Source: Halanaerobium salsuginis (lineage in GTDB: Bacteria > Bacillota > Halanaerobiia > Halanaerobiales > Halanaerobiaceae). Taken from it: a DNA stretch of 64,000 bases. Where the stretch lies: contig NZ_FOTI01000010.1 of assembly GCF_900114545.1 (NCBI RefSeq), positions 1-64,000 of the forward strand. Direction: 5' to 3'. Under the pieces are notes generated by a model. It made no database searches and was not told where the DNA came from. It saw nothing but the letters and a program-made list of their open reading frames with translations. Below, piece after piece: positions 35,351-46,796 of this stretch (within the stretch, counting starts at the first letter, position 1; every line of letters begins with the position of its first letter). A program made the translations under genes and the position numbers.

Positions 35351-37064
35351 TAGTCCTTTAGTAGTTCAGCCTGCCAGCTGTAAGGATTGTCATAAATGTT
35401 TAAGAGAATGTCCAGTTGCTGCGATTGGCTTTAAAGATAATCAGGTTTTTATTATTGAAGAGAAGTGTATTTATTGTGGTAATTGTATTAAAACCTGCCC
35501 TCAAGGAGCTAAAAGTGCTCTATTTGAAAAAGAAAAATTAAAAGCTTTTCTTGCTTCGGATAGCTTTTTAATTGCTTCAGTAGCTCCATCATTTACTGCA
35601 GCTTTTCCAGGAATTAAGCCCGGCCAGCTGTTTACCGCTCTACGAAAAATAGGTTTTAACTATATTGCAGAGACAGCAGCAGCGGCAGCTGAAGTAGTAG
35701 AACAGTTCAAATTAGAAATAAAAAAACTTGATAAACCTTTAATTACCTCCTGCTGTCCAGCAGTAGTTAATTTAATTGAAAAACATTTCCCTGAATTGCT
35801 GCCACAGTTGGCACCAGTTTTATCACCTATGATGCTACAGGCAGCTGAATTAAAAGCTAATTTTTCTAAAGCAAGGGTAGTATTTATCGGCCCTTGTCTT
35901 GCTAAAATAGAAGAAGCAAATCAGGAAAAACGGCGTCATTATAAACCAGATATTGTAATAACTTTTACTCATTTAAAAAAATTATTTGCTGAGGCCGGGA
36001 TAAATTTAGCAGAACTTTCTACTGCTGGAGTTGATCTGCCAACCCCTCTGATTACTGCTGATTACGCATTATCCGGAGGAGCGGTTAAAGCTGCAGAAAT
36101 GTTAAAAGCTGATCCAGGCTGTGGTTATCAGGCTCTTCATGTTAGTGGTCTAGCTAATATAATTAATTTTTTAGCAGATCTCAAAAAAGAAGCAATGTCT
36201 GTTGAGATGGTAGAATTACTGGCCTGTCCAGGAGGCTGTATTTCCGGGCCAGCAATTGACAATAATTTGAGCATACCAGTACGAGAAATGAAAATTCATA
36301 GCTATTTAAATAATAAAAGGTTAAGTAATGAACAAGCTATTAATTTAACTAAACTAAACTCACTTAAAAGAAATCATAGTGATCAGAAAATGAAATTACC
36401 AATTCCACCAGAAAGTGAAATAAAAAAAATCTTGGCCTCAATTGGTAAAGAACAGCCAGAGGATGAAAAAAATTGTGGTGGTTGTGGCTATTCTAGCTGT
36501 AGAGAAAAAGCCATTGCGGTTTATCATGGATTTGCAGAAAGAAAAATGTGTATCCCATATATGAAATCAAGAGCTGAATCTCTTTCTCAGATAATTGTTG
36601 AATCATCACATAATGCAATTATAGTGGTAAATAGTGAGATGGAGATCCAGAAATTTAATCCTTTAGCTAGAAAACTTTTTAGCCAGCGAAACCGTAAATT
36701 AGCAGGGCTTAAACTAGATAAAGTTATGGATAGTCAGATGTTTAAGCAGGCCTGGCAGTTTGAACAGCGGATTATTCATCAAAAATATTCTTATAAAAAT
36801 GAAACAATTATTGTTGATCAAACAATATTTGCTTTACCTGAACATAAAGTAATAGTTGGAATTTTGACTGATATCACTGAACAGGAAAAACAGCGTCTTG
36901 AAGTTCAAAAAATGAAAAGACTAGCAGTTGAAAAAACTAATTCTGTAGTCAATAAGCAGATGCAGATTGTCCAAGAGATTGCTGGTTTACTTGGTGAAAC
37001 AACAGTTGAAACTAAAGCTGCTCTCACAGATCTAGCAGATCTGCTGCAAGCAGGTGATCATTAA
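35343..37064 (+). CDS. Sensory-type [FeFe] hydrogenase with PAS domain (group C-like)
   Basis: The 573-residue protein has, in order: two [4Fe-4S] ferredoxin clusters (C13/C16/C19/C23 and C42/C45/C48/C52), an H-domain with H-cluster ligands in TSCCPA (C137, C138), GPCLAK (C185) and ACPGGC (C295, C299), a further Fe-S domain (C378, C381, C386, C403) and a PAS domain (about 415-520) with a short helical tail. This matches the putative hydrogen-sensing group C (HydS) enzymes, which signal to a neighbouring kinase or phosphatase. The start at 35343 is chosen because the longer frame from 35259 would read through the upstream gene out of frame. The stop directly precedes the phosphatase gene. Confidence 0.88.
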   Translation: MNNSPLVVQPASCKDCHKCLRECPVAAIGFKDNQVFIIEEKCIYCGNCIKTCPQGAKSALFEKEKLKAFLASDSFLIASVAPSFTAAFPGIKPGQLFTALRKIGFNYIAETAAAAAEVVEQFKLEIKKLDKPLITSCCPAVVNLIEKHFPELLPQLAPVLSPMMLQAAELKANFSKARVVFIGPCLAKIEEANQEKRRHYKPDIVITFTHLKKLFAEAGINLAELSTAGVDLPTPLITADYALSGGAVKAAEMLKADPGCGYQALHVSGLANIINFLADLKKEAMSVEMVELLACPGGCISGPAIDNNLSIPVREMKIHSYLNNKRLSNEQAINLTKLNSLKRNHSDQKMKLPIPPESEIKKILASIGKEQPEDEKNCGGCGYSSCREKAIAVYHGFAERKMCIPYMKSRAESLSQIIVESSHNAIIVVNSEMEIQKFNPLARKLFSQRNRKLAGLKLDKVMDSQMFKQAWQFEQRIIHQKYSYKNETIIVDQTIFALPEHKVIVGILTDITEQEKQRLEVQKMKRLAVEKTNSVVNKQMQIVQEIAGLLGETTVETKAALTDLADLLQAGDH

Positions 37065-38219
37065 ATGGAGCTAGTTTTTGAAGAATTTTATCAGTCGATT
37101 CCCAAATTTGGACAGGAAGTTTGTGGAGATAATGTTGAGATTATCAAAAAAGAAAATAAAACAATAATTGTACTTTCAGATGGATTAGGAAGTGGAATTA
37201 AGGCTAATATTCTCTCAACTTTAACTTCCAAAATAGCTTCTGGATTGATAGCTAAAGAACTACCTTTACAGGAAATCTTATCAACAATTTTAGCTACTTT
37301 GCCTGTCTGTGAAATTAGAGGAATTGCTTATGCAACTCTAGCTTTCCTGGTAATTGATAGCGAGCATAATCTACGCTTAATTGAAATTGATAGTCCAGCT
37401 GCTTTTTTATATAGAGATGGAAAAGTAGTAAAACTTAATTATCAAGAATATGAGTTAGAAGACAAAAAGATTAGAGAAGCCAGGTTTAAATTTAGAAAAA
37501 CAGATCGCTTATTTTTAGTTAGTGATGGGGTAACTCATGCTGGTATTGGAGGTTTATTAAATTTTGGCCTTGGTTGGGAAGGTGTAGCACGGGAAATTTG
37601 TCGAGTGGTAAAACAAAATCCAGCTGATTTAAAATATGCAATTAATAAATTAGTTAAAATTTTCAATACTTTTTATAATGATAAAGCTGGTGATGATTTT
37701 ACTATTATTGGAATGAGATATCGGAAAAAAAGAACTGTTAACATTTGGAGCGGGCCACCACTTGCTCAAGAACATGATAAATATCTTGCTCAAAAGATTG
37801 CTGGTCTGGAAGGACAAAAAATAATTAGTGGTGGAACTACAGCTCAGATTGCGGCCCGGGAGTTAGGACTTGAGCTTAAAACAAGTCTTAATTATTATAA
37901 GAGAGATGTTCCTCCAATTAGTCAGTTAGCTGGATTTGATCTTGTGACTGAAGGATTATTAACTTTAAATAAAGTACTTGCCACTTTAAAGCAATATAAG
38001 CCAGGTCAGATTCCTGTAAATGCTCGAGATGGAGCTTCACTTTTTACTAAATCATTATTAGAAAGTGATAGTGTTCGCTTTTTTGTTGGACGAGCTGTTA
38101 ATGAATCACATCAAAGTTTAAATTTACCCATTGATTTAGGGATTAGAAGCCAGATAATTAGCCAGATAGCAGAACAGTTACGTCGCCTAAAAAAAGAAGT
38201 TACTATTGCCTGGTTTTAA
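37065..38219 (+). CDS. SpoIIE/PP2C-type serine phosphatase
   Basis: A 384-residue protein whose first 220 residues form a PP2C-like phosphatase: G21-D22, LSDGLGSG (D39), SDGVTHAG and GDDFTIIGMRY carry the metal-binding aspartates. The remaining 160 residues (ISGGTTAQIAARELG and beyond) form a second domain found with these phosphatases; its role is not known to me. It starts right after the sensory hydrogenase stop. The likely job is to pass the hydrogen or redox signal to a phosphoprotein, perhaps an anti-sigma-factor antagonist. No such target is encoded nearby. Confidence 0.85.
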   Translation: MELVFEEFYQSIPKFGQEVCGDNVEIIKKENKTIIVLSDGLGSGIKANILSTLTSKIASGLIAKELPLQEILSTILATLPVCEIRGIAYATLAFLVIDSEHNLRLIEIDSPAAFLYRDGKVVKLNYQEYELEDKKIREARFKFRKTDRLFLVSDGVTHAGIGGLLNFGLGWEGVAREICRVVKQNPADLKYAINKLVKIFNTFYNDKAGDDFTIIGMRYRKKRTVNIWSGPPLAQEHDKYLAQKIAGLEGQKIISGGTTAQIAARELGLELKTSLNYYKRDVPPISQLAGFDLVTEGLLTLNKVLATLKQYKPGQIPVNARDGASLFTKSLLESDSVRFFVGRAVNESHQSLNLPIDLGIRSQIISQIAEQLRRLKKEVTIAWF

Positions 38220-38286
38220 ATAAATTTTGATTGCTGGCTAAATAATATTAAACTTTAATAATTTAATTGAATTGAGGTGAAAACAG

Positions 38287-38526
38287 TTGGCAAAGAATAA
38301 GTTAGAGATCTGTATCGGTACTCCCTGTTATTTAATGGGAGCAGCTGATTTAATGGATACCTTTAACAGTCTGGAAACAGAGTTGAAATCAGCTATTGAT
38401 TTTAAAACATGTCACTGCCTTGCAGAAGAATGTGAGCAGGCTCCTGTGATCAGTTTTAATGATAAAATATATCATGATATTAATCCGGAAAAACTATATA
38501 AGATTATAAGAGAAAATATAAGATAG
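38287..38526 (+). CDS. Second NuoE-like [2Fe-2S] protein, variant cysteine spacing
   Basis: A 79-residue thioredoxin-like ferredoxin with C9-x4-C14 as usual, but the second pair is altered: C42, C44 and C49 (TCHCLAEEC) in place of C-x3-C. Which two residues bind the cluster is unclear. The start is TTG after GAGGTGA. It lies 12 bp before the group B hydrogenase gene and 67 bp after the phosphatase gene, and is presumed to serve as that hydrogenase's partner. Confidence 0.72.
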   Translation: MAKNKLEICIGTPCYLMGAADLMDTFNSLETELKSAIDFKTCHCLAEECEQAPVISFNDKIYHDINPEKLYKIIRENIR

Positions 38527-38538
38527 GAGTGGACTAAT

Positions 38539-39984
38539 TTGAGTAATAAAACTATTTCTGAGGTAGTAAAATTAAAGCGGCGTTTATATGTAGAACTGGT
38601 TAAACTCACAGCTGCTGGTAAATTAAGTGAAAAAATAAGTGAACTTCCTTTTCAGATGATAACTAAAGATAGTCCTCGTTACCGTTGCTGTGAATTTAAA
38701 GAACGGGCAATTTTTACAGAAAGGATTAAAGCAGCACTTGGTTTTAGTCCTGCTGATACAGAAAGTGTTAAGCTGTCTGAGCTGGCTGAACAGTTGCTAG
38801 CTGATCAGCTACCTAAACAGGAGTCAATAGTTGAGGTAATTGCTACTGCCTGTGACAGATGTCCAATTGACAAATATTTTGTGACAGATGCCTGTCGGAA
38901 TTGTGTTGCTCATAAATGTGTTAATGCCTGTCCAGCTCAAGCAATAGTAATTATTCAAAATAAAGCTTTTATTGATCAAAATAAATGCATAGAATGTGGC
39001 CGCTGTGCTGCTGCCTGTTCTTATAACGCTATTTTAGAGAATCAACGTCCCTGTGCAAGAGCATGTGCCGTCAACGCTATAAAAGCTGATAAAAATAGAC
39101 AGGCTAAGATTGATTCTAATAAATGTGTAAGCTGTGGTAGTTGTATAGAAGCCTGCCCTTTTGGTGCTATAGCTGAAAAAAGTGATTTGGTAAAAGTTTG
39201 TCAGCATTTAATTAATCCTGCAGAAAAAGTAATAGCAATGCTGGCGCCATCTTTTGTCGGTCAGTTTGGCTTTAAGGTATCAGCTCCCCAGATAAAATAT
39301 GCTCTTAAAGAGCTTGGGTTCAATGATGTAGTTGAAGTAGCTCGAGGTGCTGATCTGGTAGCAGCAGCAGAAAGTAAAGAGTTAACAGAAGCAATAGAAG
39401 CTGGTCAAGTACTTTTAAGCTCTTGCTGTACTGCTTTTAAAAATATGGTGAAAAATGATTATTCAGAATTAGCAGCTAATCTATCACAAACAAACTCGCC
39501 AATGGCAGTAGCTGCGGCTGAATATCAAATAATTGATCCAGCTGCAAAACTTGTTTTTATTGGTCCCTGTACAGCTAAAAAAGCAGAAGCACTCAATAAT
39601 CCTGATTTAGATTATGTACTGACCTTTGAAGAACTAATCGCTTTAGTCAGTGGTTTTGAAATGAATTTAGCTACAGTTACTGGTAAAGAAAAAATTGAAG
39701 ATGCCAGCAAACTGGGCAGACAATTTGCTTATGCAGGTGGTTTAGAGAATTCACTGGCTGAGTTAATTGAAATTAATTATAAAAGTAAGCAGGCAGATGG
39801 ATTAGCTAATTGTCAGCAGGAGCTGGCTCTTATTAAGGCTAATCGGCATGATTACAGTTTTTTAGAGGGGATGGCCTGCTCAGGTGGCTGTGTTGGCGGT
39901 CCAGCTGCTATGATTAATCAAAAAGCAGCTAAAAAGTTTGTGAATGACTTTGCTATAGAATCTAATTTAGATCCAGCTAAGTAA
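38539..39984 (+). CDS. [FeFe] hydrogenase, group B type
   Basis: The 481-residue protein opens with a cysteine-rich region (about 50-130), continues with several ferredoxin-like clusters (C-x2-C-x2-C-x3-C at 150-160 and 196-206 plus extra CxxxC pairs) and ends in an H-domain with SSCCTAF (C296, C297), GPCTAKKAEA (C344) and MACSGGC (C447, C451). The SSCC-x2-F form of motif 1 and the N-terminal insertion are traits of group B hydrogenases, whose physiological role is little studied. The start is TTG after AGGAGTGG. It ends the hydrogenase unit, before a terminator. Confidence 0.87.
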   Translation: MSNKTISEVVKLKRRLYVELVKLTAAGKLSEKISELPFQMITKDSPRYRCCEFKERAIFTERIKAALGFSPADTESVKLSELAEQLLADQLPKQESIVEVIATACDRCPIDKYFVTDACRNCVAHKCVNACPAQAIVIIQNKAFIDQNKCIECGRCAAACSYNAILENQRPCARACAVNAIKADKNRQAKIDSNKCVSCGSCIEACPFGAIAEKSDLVKVCQHLINPAEKVIAMLAPSFVGQFGFKVSAPQIKYALKELGFNDVVEVARGADLVAAAESKELTEAIEAGQVLLSSCCTAFKNMVKNDYSELAANLSQTNSPMAVAAAEYQIIDPAAKLVFIGPCTAKKAEALNNPDLDYVLTFEELIALVSGFEMNLATVTGKEKIEDASKLGRQFAYAGGLENSLAELIEINYKSKQADGLANCQQELALIKANRHDYSFLEGMACSGGCVGGPAAMINQKAAKKFVNDFAIESNLDPAK

Positions 39985-40044
39985 CTGCTCTTAATTTTTT
40001 GAATTTGATATTAATTGATAAAAATAGTTAAATATATTATAATT

Positions 40045-40073
40045 AAAATGCTGGGATCCCAGCATTTTTCTTT
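40045..40073 (+). terminator. Terminator of the hydrogenase cluster
   Basis: AAAATGCTGG-GATC-CCAGCATTTTT hairpin with a T-run, 60 bp after the stop. Confidence 0.93.
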
Positions 40074-40150
40074 ATTTTAATTAGCAGAAAAACTGAAATA
40101 AAAATTGAAAAGTTGGGCTGGAACTGAAATAATAGAGAGTAGTGATCTTA

Positions 40151-40594
40151 ATGAAGAACTATCCAGAAAAGGGTGTTTATTTATTAGAAATAAAACTTAC
40201 CAGGTCAGCTGAAATTATAATTGGTGCTCTAGGGGAAAAAACATTTCCAGCTGGTTATTATTTTTATGCAGGAACAGCACAGCGAACACTACCAGCTAGA
40301 TTAAAAAGGCACTACAGTAAAAATAAAAAATTTCACTGGCATATAGATTATTTGCTTGCTGTAGCTGATTTAGAAGCTGATTTAGTTTTTACTCTTCCCA
40401 AAACAGGAGAGTGTTTATTGAGTAATCAATTAATAAAGATAGGTGGAAAAGTTATAATTAATGGATTCGGGGCCAGTGACTGTAACTGTGACACGCATTT
40501 GATTTATTTTCCGTTGACATCTGATTTAACAAAAATAAAAGCTGGCTTATTAGAAAATAAAAAATTATCTAAACAGCTTAGCAATAAAAATTAA
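40151..40594 (+). CDS. DUF123 / GIY-YIG-type protein
   Basis: About 147 residues with the DUF123 pattern: GVYLLEIKL, FPAGYYFYAGTAQRTLPARLKRH, FHWHIDYLL and a late cysteine/histidine group (SDCNCDTHL). Some relatives are described as Uri-type GIY-YIG endonucleases. Here GVYLL and YFYAG could be the GIY and YIG equivalents, but activity is unproven. The ATG at 40151 is preferred over the GTG at 40142; neither has a strong ribosome site. It is followed 57 bp later by pcrA. Confidence 0.8.
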   Translation: MKNYPEKGVYLLEIKLTRSAEIIIGALGEKTFPAGYYFYAGTAQRTLPARLKRHYSKNKKFHWHIDYLLAVADLEADLVFTLPKTGECLLSNQLIKIGGKVIINGFGASDCNCDTHLIYFPLTSDLTKIKAGLLENKKLSKQLSNKN

Positions 40595-40651
40595 TTTTAT
40601 AAGGAGTAGTATATTGAATAAATTTAGTTTATTATTTGAGGAAGTGATTAT

Positions 40652-42805
40652 GTGGAAATAGCTGAGATTCTGGAAAATTTGAATAGAGAACAGGAACTTG
40701 CAGTTAAACATAAAAATGGGCCACTGCTTGTTTTAGCTGGAGCAGGTAGTGGTAAAACCAGAGTCTTAACCAGAAGAATTGCTTATTTAATTAACAATTA
40801 TCAAGTTTCACCTTTTAATATTTTAGCAGTTACTTTTACCAATAAAGCAGCTAATGAGATGAAAGCAAGAGTAGAAAAATTAGTTGGTGGTTTAGCAAGG
40901 AATCTTCTGGTTAGTACTTTTCACTCTTTTTGTGTGCGTATTTTAAGGAGAGAAGCAGCAAAATTAGGTTATGATAGTAATTTTGTTATTTTTGATAGTA
41001 TTGATCAACAAAAATTAATTAAAGAAGTTCTGAAAGCTAAAAATATTGATCCTAAAAAATTAAAACCACGTTCTATTTTAAATCGGATTAGCAGTGCTAA
41101 AAATGAATTACAGGAACCAGAAGAATTTATGGCTTATGCAGGCAGTTTTTTTGATAAGAATGCAGCTGATATTTATCAAGAATATCAGAAACAACTGCAG
41201 GCTAATAATGCGATGGATTTTGATGATTTGATTCAGCAGACAGTAAAATTGTTTCGGGAGTTTCCTCTTGTTTTAGAATATTATCAAAAGAGATTTAAAT
41301 ATATTATGGTAGATGAATATCAGGATGTTAATCATGCTCAATATGAATTAGTAAATTTGTTGGCTGCTCAGAGCAAAAACATTTGTGTAGTTGGAGATCC
41401 TGATCAGGGTATCTATGGATTTCGGGGAGCTGATATTAGTAATATCTTAAATTTCGAAGATGATTATCCTGAAGTTCAAACCATCAGACTTGAACAAAAT
41501 TATCGTTCTCGGGGCAATATATTAAAAGCAGCTCAGGCTGTGATTAAAAATAATAGTTCTCGTAAAGAAAAAGAATTATGGACAGATAAAGGAGCAGGTG
41601 AAAAGATAGAAATTTATACTGCTCAAGACGAAAAAGAAGAAGCTGATTTTGTCTGCAGAACAGCTAAAAAATTAACTAAAACAGGTGAGTTAACTTATGC
41701 TGATCTGGCAGTTCTTTATCGAACTAATTCGCAATCAAGAGCCTTTGAAGATATGCTGATGAAATATGGAATTCCTTATCAAATTGTCGGAGGAGTTCGC
41801 TTTTATGAAAGACTTGAAATTAAAGATATTATGGCATATCTACGGTTGATTTATAATCCAGTTGATGATATTAGTTTTTTGAGAATAATTAACCGACCAA
41901 AAAGAGGAATTGGCCAGGGTACTTTGGCTAAAATACAGCAATTTGCCAGTGCTAATAGTCTTTCTCTTTACGAAGCAGCGCTTCGATCTGAAGAAAATCC
42001 AGCTTTAAGTGGAAGCTATCAAAAAAGAGTACTTGCTTTTACTAAAATTATTGAAGAACTAAGAGCAGAGCAGGATCAACTGGCTCTGGCCCGTTTAACC
42101 GAAAAATTACTTAACAAAAGTGGCTACCGAGCAGAACTTGAAGCTGAAAAGACTACTCAGGCAGAAAGCCGCTTAGAAAATATTGAAGAGCTTTTTTCTG
42201 TAATTAATGAATATATGAAAAATAATGAAGAAAACACATTAGCTGGCTTTTTAGAAGAGGTAACTTTAATGTCAGATATTGATTCATTGGCTGAAGAACA
42301 GTCTGTTCTGACTTTAATGACAATTCATTCTGCAAAAGGACTTGAGTTTCCTGTTGTTTTTCTAGTTGGCATGGAAGATGGTATTTTTCCTCATTCTAAT
42401 TCATTATTTGAACAGCAGGGACTTGAGGAAGAGCGAAGACTTTGTTATGTTGGTATGACCCGGGCAGAAGAAAGATTGTTTTTAAGTAGAGCTCAGCTCA
42501 GGCTAAGATTTGGAGAACGTCAGATTAATCCTCCATCCCAATTTTTAGATGAAATCCCATCTGATTTAATTAAAGACGAAACAGCTTTTGCTGCTGAGAT
42601 CTTTGCTGAAGAAGCTGAACCAGCTAGTCCCCAGGCTAAAACTTCTAGCAGCTATAATGTGGGTCAAAAAATTGTTCATCCTCGCTGGGGGATAGGAGTT
42701 ATTTTAGCAGTTAAAGGTGAAGCTAATCCAGAACTTAAAATTGCTTTTGAAGAAGGTAAAACGAGGAATCTATTGGCAGAGTTTGCTCCGATTCAGAAAG
42801 TTTAG
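40652..42805 (+). CDS. pcrA: ATP-dependent DNA helicase PcrA/UvrD
   Basis: The 717-residue SF1A helicase has motif I LAGAGSGKT, Ia FTNKAANEMK, motif II VDEYQDVN, motif III VGDPDQGIYGFRGAD, motif IV EQNYRS, motif V TIHSAKGLEF and motif VI RRLCYVGMTRAEERL, then a C-terminal Tudor-like tail (YNVGQKIVHPRWGIGVI) that binds RNA polymerase in relatives. It unwinds DNA in excision repair and plasmid replication. The start is GTG at 40652 after GAGGAAGTG. It precedes ligA by 13 bp, the usual pcrA-ligA pair. Confidence 0.97.
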   Translation: MEIAEILENLNREQELAVKHKNGPLLVLAGAGSGKTRVLTRRIAYLINNYQVSPFNILAVTFTNKAANEMKARVEKLVGGLARNLLVSTFHSFCVRILRREAAKLGYDSNFVIFDSIDQQKLIKEVLKAKNIDPKKLKPRSILNRISSAKNELQEPEEFMAYAGSFFDKNAADIYQEYQKQLQANNAMDFDDLIQQTVKLFREFPLVLEYYQKRFKYIMVDEYQDVNHAQYELVNLLAAQSKNICVVGDPDQGIYGFRGADISNILNFEDDYPEVQTIRLEQNYRSRGNILKAAQAVIKNNSSRKEKELWTDKGAGEKIEIYTAQDEKEEADFVCRTAKKLTKTGELTYADLAVLYRTNSQSRAFEDMLMKYGIPYQIVGGVRFYERLEIKDIMAYLRLIYNPVDDISFLRIINRPKRGIGQGTLAKIQQFASANSLSLYEAALRSEENPALSGSYQKRVLAFTKIIEELRAEQDQLALARLTEKLLNKSGYRAELEAEKTTQAESRLENIEELFSVINEYMKNNEENTLAGFLEEVTLMSDIDSLAEEQSVLTLMTIHSAKGLEFPVVFLVGMEDGIFPHSNSLFEQQGLEEERRLCYVGMTRAEERLFLSRAQLRLRFGERQINPPSQFLDEIPSDLIKDETAFAAEIFAEEAEPASPQAKTSSSYNVGQKIVHPRWGIGVILAVKGEANPELKIAFEEGKTRNLLAEFAPIQKV

Positions 42806-42809
42806 GTAG

Positions 42810-44837
<2,028 letters not shown>

Positions 44838-44867
44838 CTATTTTGACTAAATAGATAAGTTTTTTTA

Positions 44868-44876
44868 TGTTATAAT
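44868..44876 (+). promoter_or_regulatory. Extended -10 promoter candidate for gatCAB
   Basis: TGTTATAAT, identical to the element before proB, lies 145 bp before gatC. TTGACT at 44843 is 22 bp upstream, too far for a normal -35. Confidence 0.5.
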
Positions 44877-45020
44877 AGATAATATGGTTTTGGATAATAT
44901 TTCAATTAGCTATTTTATAGTCCAGAATTGCTCTGCTGCTTGAAAATTTTAGTTTGAAGTCTGTTTTATTACTTTAGAACAGGCAAATTTAAATTTAACT
45001 AAGAGTGAGGAGGAAAAGAA

Positions 45021-45308
45021 ATGATTGATAAAAAAGATGTTGAATACGCCGCTGGTCTGGCGCAATTAAAACTTACTGAATCTGAAAAGGAAAAATATAC
45101 AGAACAGATTGGTCAAATTCTTAATTATGTTGATAAGTTGGGTGAGTTGGATACAGAAGGAGTAGTACCGACTGCTTATACTGTGCCGATGAAAAATGTA
45201 CTCAGAGAGGATAAAGTTACTGAGTCACTTCCGAGAGAAAAAACACTTGCCAATGCCCCTGACCAAAAAGATGGTCAATTTAGAACACCAAAAATCATGT
45301 CAGATTAA
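45021..45308 (+). CDS. gatC: Asp/Glu-tRNA amidotransferase subunit C
   Basis: A 95-residue subunit that stabilises GatA on GatB. The family pattern is seen in VEYAAGLAQLKLTESEKEKY, ILNYVDKLGELDTEGV and the LREDKV segment. It starts after GAGGAGGAAA and is the first gene of gatC-gatA-gatB, the standard order. The complex makes Gln-tRNA(Gln), and often Asn-tRNA(Asn), from mischarged precursors. Confidence 0.97.
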   Translation: MIDKKDVEYAAGLAQLKLTESEKEKYTEQIGQILNYVDKLGELDTEGVVPTAYTVPMKNVLREDKVTESLPREKTLANAPDQKDGQFRTPKIMSD

Positions 45309-45333
45309 GTAGTTGAGGAGGTAGTTAATTAAA

Positions 45334-46776
45334 ATGAATATTTTTGATTTAACAATTCACGAATTAAAAGATAAATTAGCAGCCGGAGAATTAACAGCTG
45401 CTGAAATTAAAGCAGCTTTTAGCGATCGGATTGCAGAAGTTGATCCCCAGGTAAAATCTTATTTAACAGTAACTGATGAACTTTCTGAAAAGCAACTGGC
45501 AAATTATGATTCAGCTAAAGAAGCAGCTCTAGCAGGAATTCCTATTGCAGTTAAGGATAATATGTCAACTGATGGAATTACAACCACTTGTGCTTCAAAG
45601 ATGCTGGAAAATTATCGTCCCCCCTATAATGCTACAGTAGTAGAAAAGCTTAATCAAGCTGGAGCAGTAATTATGGGTAAAACTAATATGGATGAATTTG
45701 CAATGGGATCTTCAACTGAGAATTCAGCTTTTTTTAATACACATAATCCCTGGAATTTAAATCATGCTCCAGGAGGTTCCAGCGGAGGATCTGCAGCTGC
45801 TGTAGCAGCTGGAGAATGTGCTGCTGCCCTGGGTTCAGATACAGGTGGCTCAATTAGACAGCCTGCATCTTATTGTGGTGTAGTTGGTTTAAAACCAACT
45901 TATGGTTTAGTTTCTCGCTATGGATTAGTTGCCTTTGCATCTTCTCTGGACCAAATTGGCCCAATTACTAAAGATGTGGAAGATACGGCAATTTTAATGA
46001 ATGTTATTGCTGGTCATGATGAAAAAGATTCTACTTCAGTAAAGCGGGAAAAAGAAGATTATACAGCTTATTTAAAAGAAGATGTTAGTCAGCTAAAAAT
46101 TGGAATACCAGCTGAATATTTTGAACTTGACTTTGATCAAGAAGTAAAGGATAGTGTTCTGGCAGCTGTCGAAAAATTAAAAGAAGCAGGAGCAACAGTT
46201 GAGACAGTACATATGACAGATGCCGCCTATGCTCTAGCTGCTTACTATGTAATTGCTCCTGCAGAAGCAAGTTCTAATTTAGCTCGTTATGATGGAGTTC
46301 GTTATGGTCTGCGCAGCGAAGAAACAGCTGATGTAACAACTATGTTTACCAATACTAGATATCAAGGGTTTGGGGATGAAGTAAAAAGAAGAATTATGAT
46401 TGGGACCTATGCTCTGAGTTCAGGTTATTATGATGCCTATTATTTAAAGGCTCAAAAAGCTAGAACTTTAATTAAAGATGATTTTGACCGCATTTTTAAT
46501 GATTTTGATTTAATCATTACTCCAACTGCTCCTAATACAGCAATTGAGTTAGGATCTAAAAGTGATCCTCTAGAAATGTATTATACAGATATTTTCACAG
46601 TACCGATTAATATTGCTGGAGTTCCAGCTATGTCAATTCCCTGTGGCTTTGATAGTAATGAAATGCCAATCGGTCTGCAGTTAATCGGGCCTCATTTTGG
46701 AGAGGGCAAGATTATTCAGGCTGCTTATACTTTAGAAAAATTATTGGCTTTAAAAAATAAACGGGCAGAACTATAA
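45334..46776 (+). CDS. gatA: Asp/Glu-tRNA amidotransferase subunit A
   Basis: The 480-residue amidase-signature subunit releases ammonia from glutamine. The catalytic lysine lies in [10 protein letters not shown] and the serines in [17 protein letters not shown] and [12 protein letters not shown]. It is complete, with the usual C-terminal [15 protein letters not shown] form (here MPIGLQ). A TGAGGAGG site precedes the ATG. Confidence 0.98.
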   Translation: MNIFDLTIHELKDKLAAGELTAAEIKAAFSDRIAEVDPQVKSYLTVTDELSEKQLANYDSAKEAALAGIPIAVKDNMSTDGITTTCASKMLENYRPPYNATVVEKLNQAGAVIMGKTNMDEFAMGSSTENSAFFNTHNPWNLNHAPGGSSGGSAAAVAAGECAAALGSDTGGSIRQPASYCGVVGLKPTYGLVSRYGLVAFASSLDQIGPITKDVEDTAILMNVIAGHDEKDSTSVKREKEDYTAYLKEDVSQLKIGIPAEYFELDFDQEVKDSVLAAVEKLKEAGATVETVHMTDAAYALAAYYVIAPAEASSNLARYDGVRYGLRSEETADVTTMFTNTRYQGFGDEVKRRIMIGTYALSSGYYDAYYLKAQKARTLIKDDFDRIFNDFDLIITPTAPNTAIELGSKSDPLEMYYTDIFTVPINIAGVPAMSIPCGFDSNEMPIGLQLIGPHFGEGKIIQAAYTLEKLLALKNKRAEL

Positions 46777-46796
46777 ATTTTAGGAGAGGTGAAAAA

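Noticed and set aside
44843-44848. TTGACT as -35 of the gatC promoter
   Set aside because: It is 22 bp from TATAAT, too far for sigma-A type promoters; the extended -10 alone was kept.
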